A stretch of DNA of 64,000 bases from the NCBI RefSeq assembly GCF_028453695.1, contig NC_135778.1, positions 10,600,244-10,664,243 of the forward strand, given 5' to 3'. Numbering within the stretch: the stretch's first letter is position 1; every line of letters starts with the position of its first letter. Positions 14,237 to 28,194 of this stretch are shown here, one piece after another. The notes beneath the pieces were generated by a model. It was not told the DNA's origin. It did no database searches and worked only from the letters and a program-made list of their open reading frames with translations. Made by a program: the position numbers and the translations under genes. The stretch is from Augochlora pura. Lineage: Eukaryota; Arthropoda; Insecta; Hymenoptera; Halictidae.

Positions 14237-15065
14237 GCTCTCTTCGAGCGGGTTCCTCGGTCCGCTCGGTTCCTCCTCCCTGCCCCGACCTCCTCTCCAC
14301 CTCCTCGGCAACCTCCTTCCACCCTCGAAAGCGAGCCAGCTCCCACAGGTGCTTTACTTACTTTGCTTAGCAACCCTCGTGTCCACACAAACACGCTGCA
14401 GCCGCCACGTTCGCGTGCACCTACGCGGCCGCTCACGCACGGACTTTGATTCTCTGCCGTTCACCCACCCCTCCTCCCGCGCCGCCGCCGAGCTGCCTAG
14501 ACACCCCTACGGCCCCCGCGGACAGATCCACCCTCGCAGGGAACGCGTGTGCGCCCGGCCGCGTACAAAACTCCGGACTGTAGGCATTGTTTATCGTGGA
14601 ATCCACCCTCTCTCGTGCCGTGCTCACCCCTCGGCATTCTCGGAGCCTCTATTAATTTACTTGCTTAATAATACGACAGCCCTCTCTCGGCCTCTTCATC
14701 CCTGTCTGTTTGCCTCGCTTCCGGCCTCTCTCCTCTTCTGCTCTCTCTCTCTCTCTCTCTCTTCCTCCTCTCTCTCTCTCTCTCTCTCCTCGTATCTCCA
14801 GGTCTGAGCCTGTGTGTCGACACTTTCGTCGCCGTCCGGCCAGACCACCGGAGACAATAGTCCACGCCGAATCCTGAAAACCTGGGGGAACGGTTATAAA
14901 ACCATAGATTGTTCGAACGGACTCGTCTGATTACGGCAAATGAGAACACATACGTCGTTAGCCGTGCACGTTGACCAGATTCTTTTGGGAACTGCTCTCT
15001 TTCTGTCGCTCACTCTCGCTCTCTCTCTCTCTCTCTCTTTTTGTCTGTCTCACTCCATCTCTCTC
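13796..15065. repeat. Cluster of (CT)n microsatellites
   Basis: Four CT-rich tracts lie at about 13821-13871, 14199-14245, 14741-14790 and 15010-15065, set in GC-rich DNA. Long open frames on both strands here are Leu/Ser-rich or Arg/Glu-rich and derive from the repeats. On the opposite strand the tracts are GA repeats, the class bound by GAGA-type factors, but a regulatory role is only a possibility. Confidence 0.85.
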
Positions 15066-17122
15066 CCTGGCTCCTTTCTTCCGTGACGATGACTGTCCTA
15101 GCAACACGCTCGCTCTCCGTTCTTTTCCAACTAGCTCGGTCAATCTTAATTGCTCGCGGGTGTCCGCGATGGTGTGGGTCGACCCGGTTTTGTTCGGTGC
15201 TATGGGAAACGACGGTGACTTAGGTGGGTGCGCCGCAGATGGAGGGTATTCGGGGATTTATTACGGTTTTGATACTCCAAAATTGATTGGAGAAGACGAA
15301 CGTTTCGAATGGAATTCCATTAGGGAGCTGTTCAATCTTTAACGTGAAACGATTTCATAAAACTGCTATTGGCCAGCGAGCCGATCAACCATTAAGTGGA
15401 TCTTTATTGTGGAATGGGACTAGACAACTTTGCTGACACGGAGATTTTATTATGGTGCAGTGACTGTTAAATTATTACTTTTAGATATCTTTCTATGTTC
15501 AGTTTAATGAATACAATCTACAGTACAATAGTTAGTGTTGCGAGTGTAAAATATTATTATTAGAGAGTTCAAAGTTGCCTCAATGTATTTTCTAACCTTC
15601 CACTGTCCCGCTTGCTTGAAGATCTATTTAATACATTGAAAAATTAAGATTTGTGACATCAATTACTTTTTTCAATATTCTTAAACCATGCCGATCTTCA
15701 CACAATTAGAAAGTTAAAACAGAATGGCGTAATAATGAATTTCTGAACATAAATAATTCCGTCTTATACGTTTGAAGAAAAGATGGATAATTCTGATCAT
15801 AATATGACCAAGTATATGATAAGAGTCCTGTATAATGTATTATTTGAGATACCTCAGTTGGACACGTGCCTTTCTCGATAGACTTTAATGAAATAGGTGG
15901 ACCTGTCTGAAATAATATTTATACTCAGGGTCCAACTGGAGCCTCGCCATTCAAGTGTTATATATTAAACAACGATATCCCAATTTCAATTATATTTCGG
16001 CCGAACAATTCCGTGTAAAACGAGTGAAATCGTGGCAGATACGGATTCGGGAAAAATCTCTTTCCCACGAGTTCCCCCATTCGCCATTTTTCACGAAGAT
16101 CCACCGACACCCCAGACGCCCCTGGGTTTTTCGTCTTCCCGGCTCGAGAGCGTCCGGATGTTGCGCGTTGAATAAAGAATCGCCTTCGTCGTAGCTGAAA
16201 AAGCGTCGATGTTCTTCGGCGAACACCTCGCCGAAGGAACGTCAACGGAGAGTACCCGAGCGATGAATATTTATACGGTGGTACGTTAATTGCCTCAAAG
16301 TCAATTACCACTTTTCCTTCGGCGGCGGGACGACCGGGAATCAGGGGCTTTCCCGATCGATGTACGTTTTCCCCGGCGAGCTTCGGCAGCCCGACGAACG
16401 CCATGATTCCCGAGCTAACTCAATTCTGACCCAAATGCGGCGATACCGCTTTTTAGTCGCGCTGTCATCGATACAGACGTCTGCTATGGGTACGTGAAAC
16501 TCGCCGCGCTGTCTTTTTCCTAGGATCGGCCGGCCGACCGGTTGCCGCTTCGATTTTTCTGTTGCCATCCGCGGTTCGCGTTGTCTCGGATCGATAGTTG
16601 CGTATCGGCGCGGATCTGCAAGAAAAATTTCCCGCGGCCAACTGGAAAAACGCGGATCGATGGCTAATGGACCATTCTCGCCGGCCACATTTTTATCGGC
16701 GCGTCGACCGTCGGACACGTGTTCGACCGGATGGAGTATAAACGCTCGTGCAGAGCGCTCGCGAATAAATTAAAAGCGCGAGCGCACTTTCCCTGTCAAT
16801 CTTGATAGCGCACCCGAACCTTGGAGCTCGACAGCGCCGCATTCCGGCGACACATGGCTCGGACCATCGCTTTGTCTATGGGAAACCGTGGGGAAAGCGG
16901 TTGCATTGAGACTGTGCATACTTTGGGTTCGAGGCTTTTCAATTCTTCTGCTCCTTGATCTTTTTCGGAGATTTCTATGTCGGGTCAGAAGAGAATGCTT
17001 GGTTTATTTGCATTTCAGTCAGATGATAGACGAGATAAATGTATAATATAATCGAGCTTTGTTTATATATTGCACGATACGGTAGACACTGGCTTGCATT
17101 GGAGCGCTAGTCAAAGTTAAAT

Positions 17123-17338
17123 TAACCCTTTGTAGTCTTATATCTACTATCAGCCATCAAAGCCGTTTATTTATCTTTTTTATTATTACGTAAAACTAAA
17201 ACATATTATTATTACATTATGAAACTATTAATCGATTTTGTTTCTTACATATTATGCATTGTCACTGTTCACTCAACGAAAATGCCTTCAACCAATATTA
17301 CACCTACGTATAAAGTTAATACGAGCGAAAGGGGTTAA
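17123..17338. mobile_element. Probable TTAA-type MITE
   Basis: The stretch begins TTAACCCTTTGTAGTC and ends GAGCGAAAGGGGTTAA, whose reverse complement starts TTAACCCCTTTCGCTC. The outer bases pair as inverted repeats with one gap. Ends resemble family 1 but the interior does not obviously match it. It is 216 bp with no coding content. Confidence 0.5.
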
Positions 17339-19924
17339 ATCGAACGGAGCTGTAATTGCAACTTCTAGCCAACTATTCGGCCAACCTTATAAATAGTATA
17401 CAAGGATCCTAAATGCAAATAATGGTACGGTGAACAAATTACTTAACCTTCTGTTTCAATTCTCAACAAAGAAACCTCTGAATGATACATTGCAAACATT
17501 TCTTAATTCTGATATATTGTTAAAGGAACTATAATTTATTTATAGAAGATATCAGTTATGTAGACTAAAGATAACGCAGAAATCCATTAAAAAATGAAAT
17601 TGTTTCAAATACTTATCCTAAATTTTATAAGTTTGCACACGATCTGAAGCAGTGCAGCTAACCTATAACTTCAGAGCGACTACCGTTACAATTCAATGGT
17701 TTGGCAATTCGTTGGCGGAACTACTGAAACGCTACTGTATTCCTCGGCGTCTCTAACAATAAGATTGACAGCATCGTAATGTTGATTTAACGACGAGTTT
17801 GAGAACGCGCGAAGTCTTGAAACTGTCGTCTTAGGTAGAGCCTTTGGTGATTCGATTACATGGTAAAGGTCAGCGTGGTCGGCTCTCCTCGACGGCAACG
17901 GTGACAGAAGCGTGGACAGGAGGGCGGCGGAGTGGCGGTTGGGTTCTGTGCCAAAAGTTCAAAGGCGAATTGATTTAACTGCTCGGCTACGAGAGGAATT
18001 TCGTCGCGATGACGTTCGATTTGTTAGAGGGACGCGTGGATGTGTACCTCTTAAATCTTTCCGACGCAGTAACACCAATCTTTCCCAATTCTTAGTATTC
18101 CTTCATCAAAACAGGATGAAAACCTGACCGAAAAAAGAAAAATGAGATTACAGCATGCGGTCCCATTTATTGTTGCTAATCCGGCAATTTGTTGCTAATA
18201 TGTTTGAGGAAAGTATTGCTCCAAGGATAACCTTTTTCCTTGTCGCATTAGCTACGAATAAATGATGCAACAGAATAAAAGACGCTAGAAGTGCGAACTT
18301 TGTTAATTATAATCAATAAAATAGTGGACGAAACTCAACATTTCAAAGCGCTTCGAAGACAGAAAAGATAGCTTCTTGCATCGAAGGCTTCGGAGTCGTT
18401 CAAAATTTACCTTCATTATCTCCGTAGCGGAGCGCTCGAGATCAAAGATAAATTTTAAAATCGCCTTTGAGTGCAAAGGGTTAGTAGAAAGGCACCATGG
18501 TCGTTTATAGAGAACAGAGAAACATATTCAACGATAGTAAATATTTGATACTTGATATTGGGGTCTGAAAATCCGGTGTCTAGATCGAGATCACTGTGCA
18601 AGTTCGAAAGCTCTGCCTCGCCACTTTGCTACGCGGTTGCGATCGCATTCCTGGGGATTACGCTGTTTAGACGGCCACCGGGTACAAGTCGACAAGGTAA
18701 TCCGGCGCTAAGAGCGGATAAGTCTGTTTTTCAAAATCCCTGAAGGGCTCCAGCAACGCGGAAGTCCGCAGGTAATGCCGGAAGGTACAACGCCGTGACA
18801 AACACCGTCCAGCGAGATAGGAATCTTGACGGGAAAATCGCTGGAACGGCGCTCGATTTCTATCGTCGCCTCCGATCTCCGTGGAAAAACAATACTCGAC
18901 CAGGTAGCCTCTTCGAAGAGCCTGTGTAATTAGAACGAAAACAATATCCTCCAACAACTGACAGGCACCGCCATAAACCGTTTCGTCCCTAACTATTACG
19001 GAGCTACGGCTGCGTTTTTTGTTCCCTCCCTTAAAAAGAAATCCGTCGGCGCTGTTCCAAGATACAAAGCGGCTAAATTGCGCGACAATATTTCTTAGAT
19101 AATTGCTAGAATGGAATAAGTGTCTCTGTAATGTATGCGGGCCTTGTTGATTTTGCAAAAACTGCAAAAGCGCGTTCGAAGGTAGAGGGAAAATTTCTGG
19201 CGGCAGAAATCATATTAAATTTAATTTACTGTGATTAGAATACGACTGATTTGTGAGTCTATATGGAATAAACATGTTTGATAAAAGCAGGTTACTCAAA
19301 AATAAACAAAATAAAAGAACACCAGAAATATGTTTTATAGAATATATATAAAGTTAACAACGCCCGAGAACAAATCAAATAATTGGCTCACTACCCTACG
19401 CTGTGATACAGAGCCTTTAATTTTATAATATCGAGTTAGATTCGTAATAAAAGATTTTGTTATTATTGCAGAATCTTGAATGGAAATAAATTACCAAAAG
19501 TTCGGTATAGTCGAATGATAAAGCGCATTTAAAATTGCACAGTTCGAGGAAATGCAACGCAGCTAGAAAGAAATCGGACATTCCGCAGTACCTGGGAACA
19601 GGAACTATTCACCGCGAGGGTGAATAACGAACATCGTAATTTCGTAAAAAATAGTCGTTGCACGTGTTCGAGCCGGGTCCAGGATAAGCCAACGAGGAGT
19701 AAGTTCGCCTGCATCGGAGGGGCCGGGAGTCGCAATTTCCCTGTGCGCGCCCGGGTCCACAGGGTATAGCAGTGCGAATCAGCCAACAAATATTCGCTCT
19801 CCGACAATCGTGGACCGTTCGCGGTGCATTTCAACGTCGTTGGCCGTCGGTAACGGAGACGAAAATGTACGCAAATTTAGAAGCGGGGGAACGTACGCAA
19901 TAGACAGAAAGGGCGAGCGATAAA

Positions 19925-19926
19925 GA

Positions 19927-19957
<31 letters not shown>

Positions 19958-19958
19958 G
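19925..19958. repeat. (GA)n microsatellite
   Basis: About 34 bases of GA repeat inside a purine-rich strand. Confidence 0.95.
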
Positions 19959-20248
19959 GCGCGCGCGAGATGGGAAGAGGGTGGGAAAATAGTGGAGAAA
20001 AGAGAGAGGATCGTCGAATATCTCCGGTCGAGGTAATAACGAGAGCGAGCGTATGGGGGGCAGAGACGAGCGCGTAATACTAGACACCGGGGCCACTCGA
20101 GCGACTCATTAGGGGCTTTGCATATGGTGGCGTCAACCTCGAAAGGTTAACCAATATTGGCAGAACGCGCGTAATTACGTCCTCCGGCCTCGTATAGCCG
20201 TGTATATAGCTCGAATAGTTACGCCCGGTCCCGGATGTGCAAACGTTT

Positions 20249-20312
20249 CCTACCTACCTACCTACCAACCAACCTACCAACCGACCGACCAACCCAACCA
20301 GCCAACCTACCT
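20249..20312. repeat. Tetranucleotide repeat (CCTA/CCAA/CCGA)
   Basis: Sixty bases of interleaved CCTA, CCAA and CCGA units, consistent with slippage followed by point changes. Confidence 0.9.
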
Positions 20313-20455
20313 TGCTCGCACCACGCAACCTACCGCGGCGCGCCGCGTCTGCTCCGCTGCTGCATCCAACTGACCCGCCCCCTCCGTGTAACTGCATTCG
20401 ACTCCCTGCATTCGAACGACAACTCGCCACCTCTTATCTAATCCACCGTCGTCGA

Positions 20456-20515
20456 CTCTTCTTCTTCTTCTTCTGCTCCCTTCTTCTCTTCTTCTTCTTC
20501 TTCTTCTCCTTCTTT
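20456..20515. repeat. (CTT)n microsatellite
   Basis: Two CTT blocks are separated by a short CTGCTCCC interruption. They create the Phe-rich chance frame seen here. Confidence 0.95.
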
Positions 20516-21292
20516 CGCCGATTGTCGCACCTCGTTCCCCGCGTCGGACACTCGCTCATTCACGCCCCTTCCTCCTTGCACCCAACTTCAACGGCCTCAA
20601 CGACCATTGGCGCCACTTCGTTCTTTCAACGCTCTTCTTCGCTAATTCTTCTCGTAAGCTTCGTTTACCTTGTTCGCCAAAGACAATCAGGTACACAGCG
20701 CTTCTAGATTGACGATTGTCGGCTTCGCCAGTGACCTTTGCTACTCTCTTCTGTATTTTTAACCTCTGAGGACTTTTGTAGAGTAATCTCTATACCATGC
20801 GCAATTGTAGAAAATAATTGTTCGAAGATAAGCAATTATGTCTAAATAGAAAAGCTAGAAAAGCATTTGCAGTTTTCGAATCGGCCAGATATATTCGCAT
20901 CGATGCTACTACTTGAGAATTAATGGTATGAACAAGCAATTCTTTTTATGTTATATACATCTTTTTGGTACAGTCTATAGTATTTGTTAAGGTGCACTTA
21001 GATATTTTTAACTAATGAAAATCGTGAGAAGTGTATTGTACAGACAAACTCTACAAGTTTAATAAGAAAGCCGTGCGGTGATAGCTTGCATTGATTTGAT
21101 TCATTGCCAATTCATTTCGATTACATAATACAAAGACATCTTCTATTTCTTTAGCCCCTGGTGAATCGTTTAAATCGGAAGCTGTTTTATTGGTGCTAGT
21201 TATGCAATAAATAGTTAAATCATTTTGAATAGTTTGTATTTTATCATTCGAACAATGTTTCAGTTTCTTCAAATAAACACCAAAAGCGACAC

Positions 21293-21541
21293 TTAACACT
21301 TTATCGACCGGTCATCCGGTCGTAACAATTTTTGTTTCTATTTTGATTTTATTTATCTTATTAATCGCGAAAGGTATTTAATATTTAAAAATTTATATAA
21401 TAATATTGAAGCTTGTAGTACAATGTAACACATTTATCTCAATAATAGATAACAAATTAAAGGTTGCTATGGCAACCAATTCACAGGCTATCGATCGGGG
21501 GGTGAAGCCGATTTATAGGCTACCGGTCGATAGAGTGTTAA
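21293..21541. mobile_element. TTAA-type MITE with long inverted repeats
   Basis: The left end is TTAACACTTTATCGACCGGT. The right end, reverse complemented, is TTAACACTCTATCGACCGGT, so 19 of 20 bases match. The TTAA at both ends is the target site of piggyBac-type elements. The 249-bp element is AT-rich inside and has no transposase. This is the best preserved element of its class in the window. Confidence 0.78.
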
Positions 21542-21559
21542 CACTTATCTTAACTAACT

Positions 21560-21700
21560 TAAATTAAATCATTTCATAACCGAATGGAGAGATTTTTGCA
21601 CTAATCTGCATTATAAATTTTTAATTGTACCATGATTTCCATAGTGTACGAATGTTGAAGAAGCGATTGATGGCGTACAAAATTTGATGAAAGTTTTCTT
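21560..21700 (+). repeat. Dispersed repeat R3, copy A
   Basis: Blocks TTGCACTAATCTGCATTATA and GTTGAAGAAGCGATTGATGG, in this order, recur near 52130-52215 and, inverted, at 58680-58800. Identity is moderate and the ends are not defined. Confidence 0.45.
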
Positions 21701-24700
21701 GATTTTTGACGTGACTGTCTAATCGTTGACACTGCTCTACCTTGCTCGAACCAAAGAATTTCGCGACAGCATTCTAAACATCGTCGATTGCAGTTCCCTC
21801 AAACTTCCGAGCGGTGTCGTTCGTGCCGTAGATTTACAATCGGCCGTAAAATTCCGATCGCTGGATCTGCATCCGACGAGGTACGGTCTCGATTTCGCGG
21901 ATCGATGGGCGCCCAGGCTGCGGAACCCACGCAGCCTGGATTCCTCGCGATCTCTCGGCGTGCCTCCCCGGCGCATCTAGCGTCGGAGAGCACACGCGAT
22001 AAGGCCGTGTCGCGGAGTTTTACGAACGTCGAGATCGTGGCAACGAGGATCTAAGCGGTGCCGGGTAACAAGGGCGGGGGCGGGGGCGGGGGGTTGGTTG
22101 AGCTTTCGTCGTTACAGCGTCGCATCTGCATTGCATCTCTTGGCAGCGGGAAGGGGGTTTAGACGATCGGGCGCCGATACATCCGAGCAGGTCGGCGATT
22201 CGCCGACGTAGCGGCACGCAACGGCACACTTAGTATGGAAATCGCGGCAGTTCGCTCGCGCCCTCGTGTGTGCGGATAATTGCGCGGCCCCCGCGGCCGT
22301 GTGGGAGGCAGTCGAAATTGCGCATATCAATGAGCCGGGGTGGCCCCCGGGTTGTCGATTAAATCTGGAGGCGAGCCCGGCCGACTGACAATTTCTAACT
22401 TCCGAGGGATTCGCGGAACGAGTTCCGTTTTCGACGGCCGAAACCGAAACGGCCCTTACAACTTTATATTGACTCGCGCGAACAAAGAGACAGCAACGCG
22501 CGGCGTAGCCATCTCGTATTCTCCACGTCCTGTGATTTTGATATATTGCCGCCCGGAGTTTCGCCGAGGGATAGTGTGTTTTCGTTTGACGGATAACTAC
22601 TCCAGGCCACCCCTCCAAGGCTAATAAACCGGGGGGTCATTCGAGGGATGAATTCGATACACGCGTAGCTCGACTTTTATTCCACCTGCAGCTAACCCGT
22701 GTCCGGAAACTTGTTAAAAGCTTCTATTTTTATCTTATGAGGGTGATTATATTGTGATATTGTTGGACGGTGTGAACCTTTGGGCGTTCCTGCTGTCGTG
22801 AAGTCTGCAAAGTATGAAAAGACATTTGATCTATCAATTTAGTGGGTTTTATGTTATACAATAATAAAGCTATATAGATTATTAACTCTAGGATGCTTAA
22901 TGGAGGGTCAATAAATATCCACAGGCCTTTAAACATGTATTTTTATTCTAACAATGTTTTTATGAATCTCTTATACTTTATTTTTGCGTATTGCCTATTA
23001 CTTTCAATATGATATAAATAAATACATTTGGAACATAAAATATAATATTTATAGCACTTTATGTACAAAAATAATTTAGTAGCTCAAATATACTCACAAT
23101 TACTATAAAAAGTTTTGCAGATATGAAATTTGTTGCTTGAAATATTATAACCTACGAAAACAGAGTTCTGTTACATAATTAAAATTTCTTAATATCGAAT
23201 AAAGCAAAGTTCGTGCTGCCAACACTTTGCCATCAAATGATGCAACATTCAGGCAAAGAGTTCAAATGAAATGCAAACATCGAGCGCAGTGGAATCGCGG
23301 TTTTACCACCGAGTGCTTCGAGGTCGACGTTATTTTCTCTCCAATTCTTTCGAGAATCTTTCAAGAAAGGATTGATCAGCCTCCGAGACAGACTTGTTCC
23401 CAGCTGGAACCGGCTAAACCCGTCATTAGATACGAACAATCCGGATCGATCGACGGTTTTCCACGGGGGGTAGGCGGGAAAAAGAAAGCTGCGGACAAGA
23501 AGGAAGAAAGAAAAGAGGTACAAGCAAAAAGAGGCTGATTTTATTGGCAAGGTACGAGAACCACGGCGGCCGCCTTTCCCTTGTCCGAGGGAGTTTAATA
23601 GAGGGTGAAACGTCCTCGAACTTCCACAAGTCTGCTTCCTTTCGGATTGCCGGCTTCTTCATCCCCATCGACGCGGTCATCAGCAATCTTGGATGTGGAT
23701 TGCAGCGACGACGGGGTCGGCGGGGGTCGACCGGGGATTCCGAGAGGGGAATTACGCAATCCTCTGTTCCACCGTCGAAAGCAGAAACCTAATCGTCCGC
23801 TTTTCCTTCGATTTACCTTCGAGTCGCGATTTCTTACCCCCGATTTGTAATTCGTTCCTCCGTTTCCAAGATAAATTGTTCCGCAGCATGAATTGCCGCA
23901 TGCTATTCGCAATCGCGAATGATGCAGCTTTTCCGAAGTGGTTCTTCTCGTGGCAAAGGCTATAGAGTCTGTCGAATCAGTAATCGTCGGCCAGTGATTT
24001 TCATTGTACGAATTACAATTCTTCCTTGCCGTGAGATTAAATGTGACCAAATTGTGCAGAAAGATTCATAAAGACGCGCGAGTGTAAAATTGTAGAATGA
24101 AAATTTTTTAATTCCTCCTTTTCCGATGTCTTTATACATCTGCGAATTCATCAAATCCACGGAATATTCGTGAACGCTGGTACATTGCATATACCACGAA
24201 TAAGTATTATCATTCTCGAAGCCGCAACAGTCGGCAAAATGATTCTAAAGCCCGCAACGGCGTCGTAGCTGTCAGCACAGCTTTAGTAGGAGAAGAGTCA
24301 GCGCCGATTTGATGTAACACAATATACCGAAAAAGGAAACATTTTAAAAGTATAAGCAACCCTCGATAAACCAGAACCCGCCGGTGGAGGGTATCTTCCC
24401 GACAACGTGAAGATTATTAAAAGCGACAGTGGCTCGAAACCGCGGAGGACCCGAACAAAAGGGGAACGTCGCGTTTTATCGCGGTCCATAAATTGACGAA
24501 ATAACGCGTCGTAATTTGGCGGTCGCGGGGCCCTGTGATAAATAAAACGGTGTCCCCCCCCTCCCAACCCCTTGCGACCGTGGTCAATACCGTCGAAAAT
24601 TTTACGGCCGGTTTCTCGGTTTGCACGGGAATCTATCGTGTTTTATGCCCTGGCCGGACGAGATCATCAAAAGGTCCTTTTTACACGGAGCACGAGTTTA

Positions 24701-25170
24701 TTCAAATGGAGACGTTTTCCGCTTCTAAATCGCGCTTTACGATCGCGGGGGCCATCGGGGGCCCGATTCCTCTGTTCGGCCGCAACAAATGGCCCGATGA
24801 AATCTTCCGTCTCGGGCTATAAGTTTAGACGTGATCTAATCTCGGCGTTTCACCGCCGCGGAACGACCCAACTATCCCCGAAAATATCGCCGGGCGTTAT
24901 GTCGACAATGCCACTCAATTTGGAGCTCAGAGATTCCGCCGGGGACGCGCGGCATTGTCGCAACACGCCTGCCTGTACGTTCACCTAAACGTTCGCCTTC
25001 GTTCGGCCATCGGTTTTTGGAGAAAACCTCGAAAAATAATCGCTCCGTAAGATCCGTCGCTGATAGTTCAACCGCTTTTATATTTTAACCATTTTTAGCG
25101 TCTCGGAACCTTGGATGTTTCGGCTTCCCATTTTTAACACGATTTAACAGGTTTCACCATGTCGGACACG

Positions 25171-25186
25171 TATACACATGTGTATA
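25171..25186. promoter_or_regulatory. 16-bp perfect palindrome holding an ACAnnTGT site
   Basis: TATACACATGTGTATA is a perfect palindrome whose core ACACATGT matches ACAnnTGT, the dimeric site reported for Iroquois proteins. It lies in the gene's own large intron, so self-regulation is conceivable. A short site like this also occurs by chance, and no function is shown. Confidence 0.3.
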
Positions 25187-26825
25187 TAGGTAACATTTTG
25201 ACCACGTGCTTGGAACTTTATAGTTTCATTAAATCATTTGTTCTCTTGTCGGATTTCTAAGATTCATATTGGGTAATATACTTGATCAGTGATAGTATCA
25301 GTGATAGATAGATAAAGTGAGTAAATCGTTTTCTGTAAAATGTTGTACACAATACAAATAACAATTCTAGCGTTATTTCGCTTGTGAACTTTTATTCCCC
25401 ATCTAATTTTGTGAGATCAGTCCTGCTATTTAAAACCTCGCAATACTCGTCAAGGATATTGTTCGATTGACCCACTTTACAGGACACGTGCACTCATAAA
25501 TATTAATAGTGATAAAATTGACCTATTTGCAGCAAATGCTACGAGGTTCAAAACAGAATGTTATACGCTATTTACTCGATACGCTGATTCTCTAACATTC
25601 GTAATACGTCACGCTTTGGTTTCTTGATTTAGAATTGGGTAATAAATAGAATAAATAAATAAATAACCTTGAAAAATCTTACAATGTTCAATGACGCTAT
25701 AATTTATAGTTTTACAGTATATTTTTGTATTCAAAATGCAAAGCGTTTTACAGTAAGTTGAAAAAGTAGGTAGTAGTATAGTATCTACTATAGATTATAA
25801 TAGTATCAGCGAAAGAATTTCATAAACAAAAGAGTGGATTAAGAGCTTGTCGATTGACTCTTTCCAATATCGTTACACGTGCCTCTCAGGAGCGTGTAAT
25901 TTTATTATGAGCTTTTTTATGCGAACATAAATAACTGGGATATTTAAGTGTCCCGATTTAAGTGCTCCACCCTGTATACATTAACTTCATCCCCTACGCT
26001 TGGCCCGGAATCTGTATATTGTGAATTGCAGTTGTGAAAACGTAACGAAATATTGCAGACTGGACAGTAGATATTCCACAAAAGTAGAACGCGTGAAAAT
26101 AAAAAACAACGTCTCTTAATCTTACCAGTCATCCATTTATAAGACATATATCTTCTTACCCTATAGAATGGGTTCTTCGTAGCAATCTATACTTTACTTG
26201 AATTTATATACTCGTTTTACTTTTCACACAAGAAAAATTTATTATCCAATAAAAATTTGACAACATTCAGAATAATCTATCCGCTAATCACATCCGCAGA
26301 ATAATTTACGAAAACGCAAAATCGTGATCAATAATGATTTCTGAACAACAAACAAAAAGGTTCTTCAACCCTCGTATGGGGGACAGAATATCTGCGATCG
26401 ATATAATTCCTCCATTTAAACCCGATCTACGTGGAACAAGATGTCTGCTACAATGTCGGCCAACCAGCAGCCGTTCCCAAAGCACGGTTTTCATTAGGCC
26501 GTTGTTGCTCGTTTGTGACAGGGCTCGATTCGAGTAGCCGTCAGGTCTCGCGTCACGGTGCGGGTACAATGTCGCCGGTAACCATCGCCTCGAACACCGG
26601 TACCACTACTACCGCCGGCACGAACTACCACTAGCACCCTTCCACGGCCGATGGATCGTCGATAGGTATTTTAGGCTCCGGTATATAATAGTACATACCT
26701 CTAACAGCCTCGCGTGGGGTCCTCGAATGGGGTGGAAGCGGGACACCGGCGAAGAATAGGCGAGCGAGAAAGAGCTCTGCGGAGGTGACGGTGGGATGGG
26801 GGAAGGGGAACGAGAAGGGGGTAAC

Positions 26826-26841
26826 GGGGGGGGGGGGGGGG
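26826..26841. repeat. Poly(G) tract
   Basis: Sixteen consecutive G residues are followed by more G-rich sequence to about 26860. The tract could form a G-quadruplex and is prone to sequencing and assembly error. Confidence 0.9.
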
Positions 26842-28194
26842 ATGGGGGAGAGGAGGGGGGATCGATCGAATCGCCATTACGGCGAGTGAGTGCCGGGGGT
26901 TGCTCGATGGAATCACGCCGCCGCTGGGGGTTTATTCTCCGTATATATTTGCCGGAGTATCACCCTCGACCCAGTAGGATGTCGCCCCTTATCCCGGAGG
27001 GTTCGATGCTCCGGCGAGCAGCCCGCAGGGAGAGGAGCCAGATCTAGGAGGCTGGGGCCTCGCGTCGAGCACTTCGGACTCGCCGAAATCTGCGGGGAAT
27101 TCGCACCCTCGACAGGATACCACTTTTCGAGTGGAGTGCCCCGGCTCGACAAATGTTCAACAATGATTACGTTTTTCGACGCTCCTCCGATTGGCCCGCG
27201 ATTGAAATGCAACCTGTCTTTCGCGTGGACCTCTGTATTCTCTTTTCATTTCGATAAAGGAACTATTTTTTCAATGCAAGCTTCACAGGTTTTCTTTTTA
27301 TTTTAACGAAGAGTTTGATGTTATTTAGGACCCTTATCTTAGGAAGCATTAAATGTTTGAAATTGTAGACTAGTGGAACAATTGAGATAGTGGCTTTTCA
27401 TCTTCGTTGGATCCAGGATTGTTAGGAATTTTCAAAGAAGATAATGAGGCGAACTATAGTTAATAGGAGAACATTGTTTAACCTCTAGAGAGATGAATTT
27501 TGATAGTAGGGAACAATCTACGTAATTGTTTCTTCTTTAGTTATTATCCATCTCATTTCACTCGATGAGATTATTTCCGTATTGCTGAGGGATTTTGTAG
27601 TAAATAGATTTTCAACTAATTCCCCTTTTTTTACACTTAGAATAATCATAATTTTATGAAATGTAAGGTACACATACACGACAGTATCCTTGATAAGATT
27701 AAGCTACATAGCATACGACGATGACGCTGATGGTGATCTAAATAGGAGCGACGAACTTAAGAAATATATGTAAATAATTAATAAAAAAATTGGGAAAACA
27801 TATTTACGTAAAGATATATTACTCGAATTTTAACATTGTCAGGTTTATTTAATTTAAGGAGCGATTCGAGATATACCTGTTAATATAAAACATGGAAATA
27901 AATAACAAATAATATATAAATAATAAATAGAAAGTAACAAATAATAAATAGTAAATGAAACTATTATAAATCCCATAGGATTATTTAAGTAGTGCGTAAC
28001 AGTAACAATCGTGAATTCTCGAAATTGTCACTCGCAGTTAGAAAAGCAAATAAACAGGATCGATCAAGTAGATACACAAGCAAAATAGAAGTACGGTTCT
28101 TTTAACAGCACATTTAATGGGTTTATCTAGCGACCACGTCTACTTTTGTAAGCGATACGTGCGATGAATAATGCATATTGTCCTGGCGTTTCAG

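Larger units (their letters stand above)
10185..28194 (+). other. 18-kb intron of the Iroquois gene
   Basis: The intron runs from gtaagt at 10185 to tttcag ending at 28194. No nested gene was recognised on either strand. It contains a CA/CG repeat near 10280, the ACACGTATAC-like minisatellite near 12 kb, a cluster of CT microsatellites at 13.8-15.1 kb, two TTAA-type elements, and several GC-rich islands (about 10.0-10.7, 16.0-16.9, 18.6-19.1, 21.7-22.7, 23.2-25.0 and 26.3-27.2 kb). These islands are candidates for regulatory DNA because long introns of developmental homeobox genes usually carry enhancers, but no specific enhancer can be named. Confidence 0.85.

Noticed and set aside
13730..14807. 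Long frames on both strands (up to 237 codons)
   Set aside because: They are produced by CT/GA microsatellites, giving LSLSLS and REREER repeats.
18303..18483. Possible inverted family 1 MITE ending TTTGAGTGCAAAGGGTTAG
   Set aside because: The right end resembles the family terminus, but no convincing matching left end was found.
18667..19167. A 166-codon minus-strand frame
   Set aside because: No recognisable domain or splice support; located in a GC-rich intronic island.
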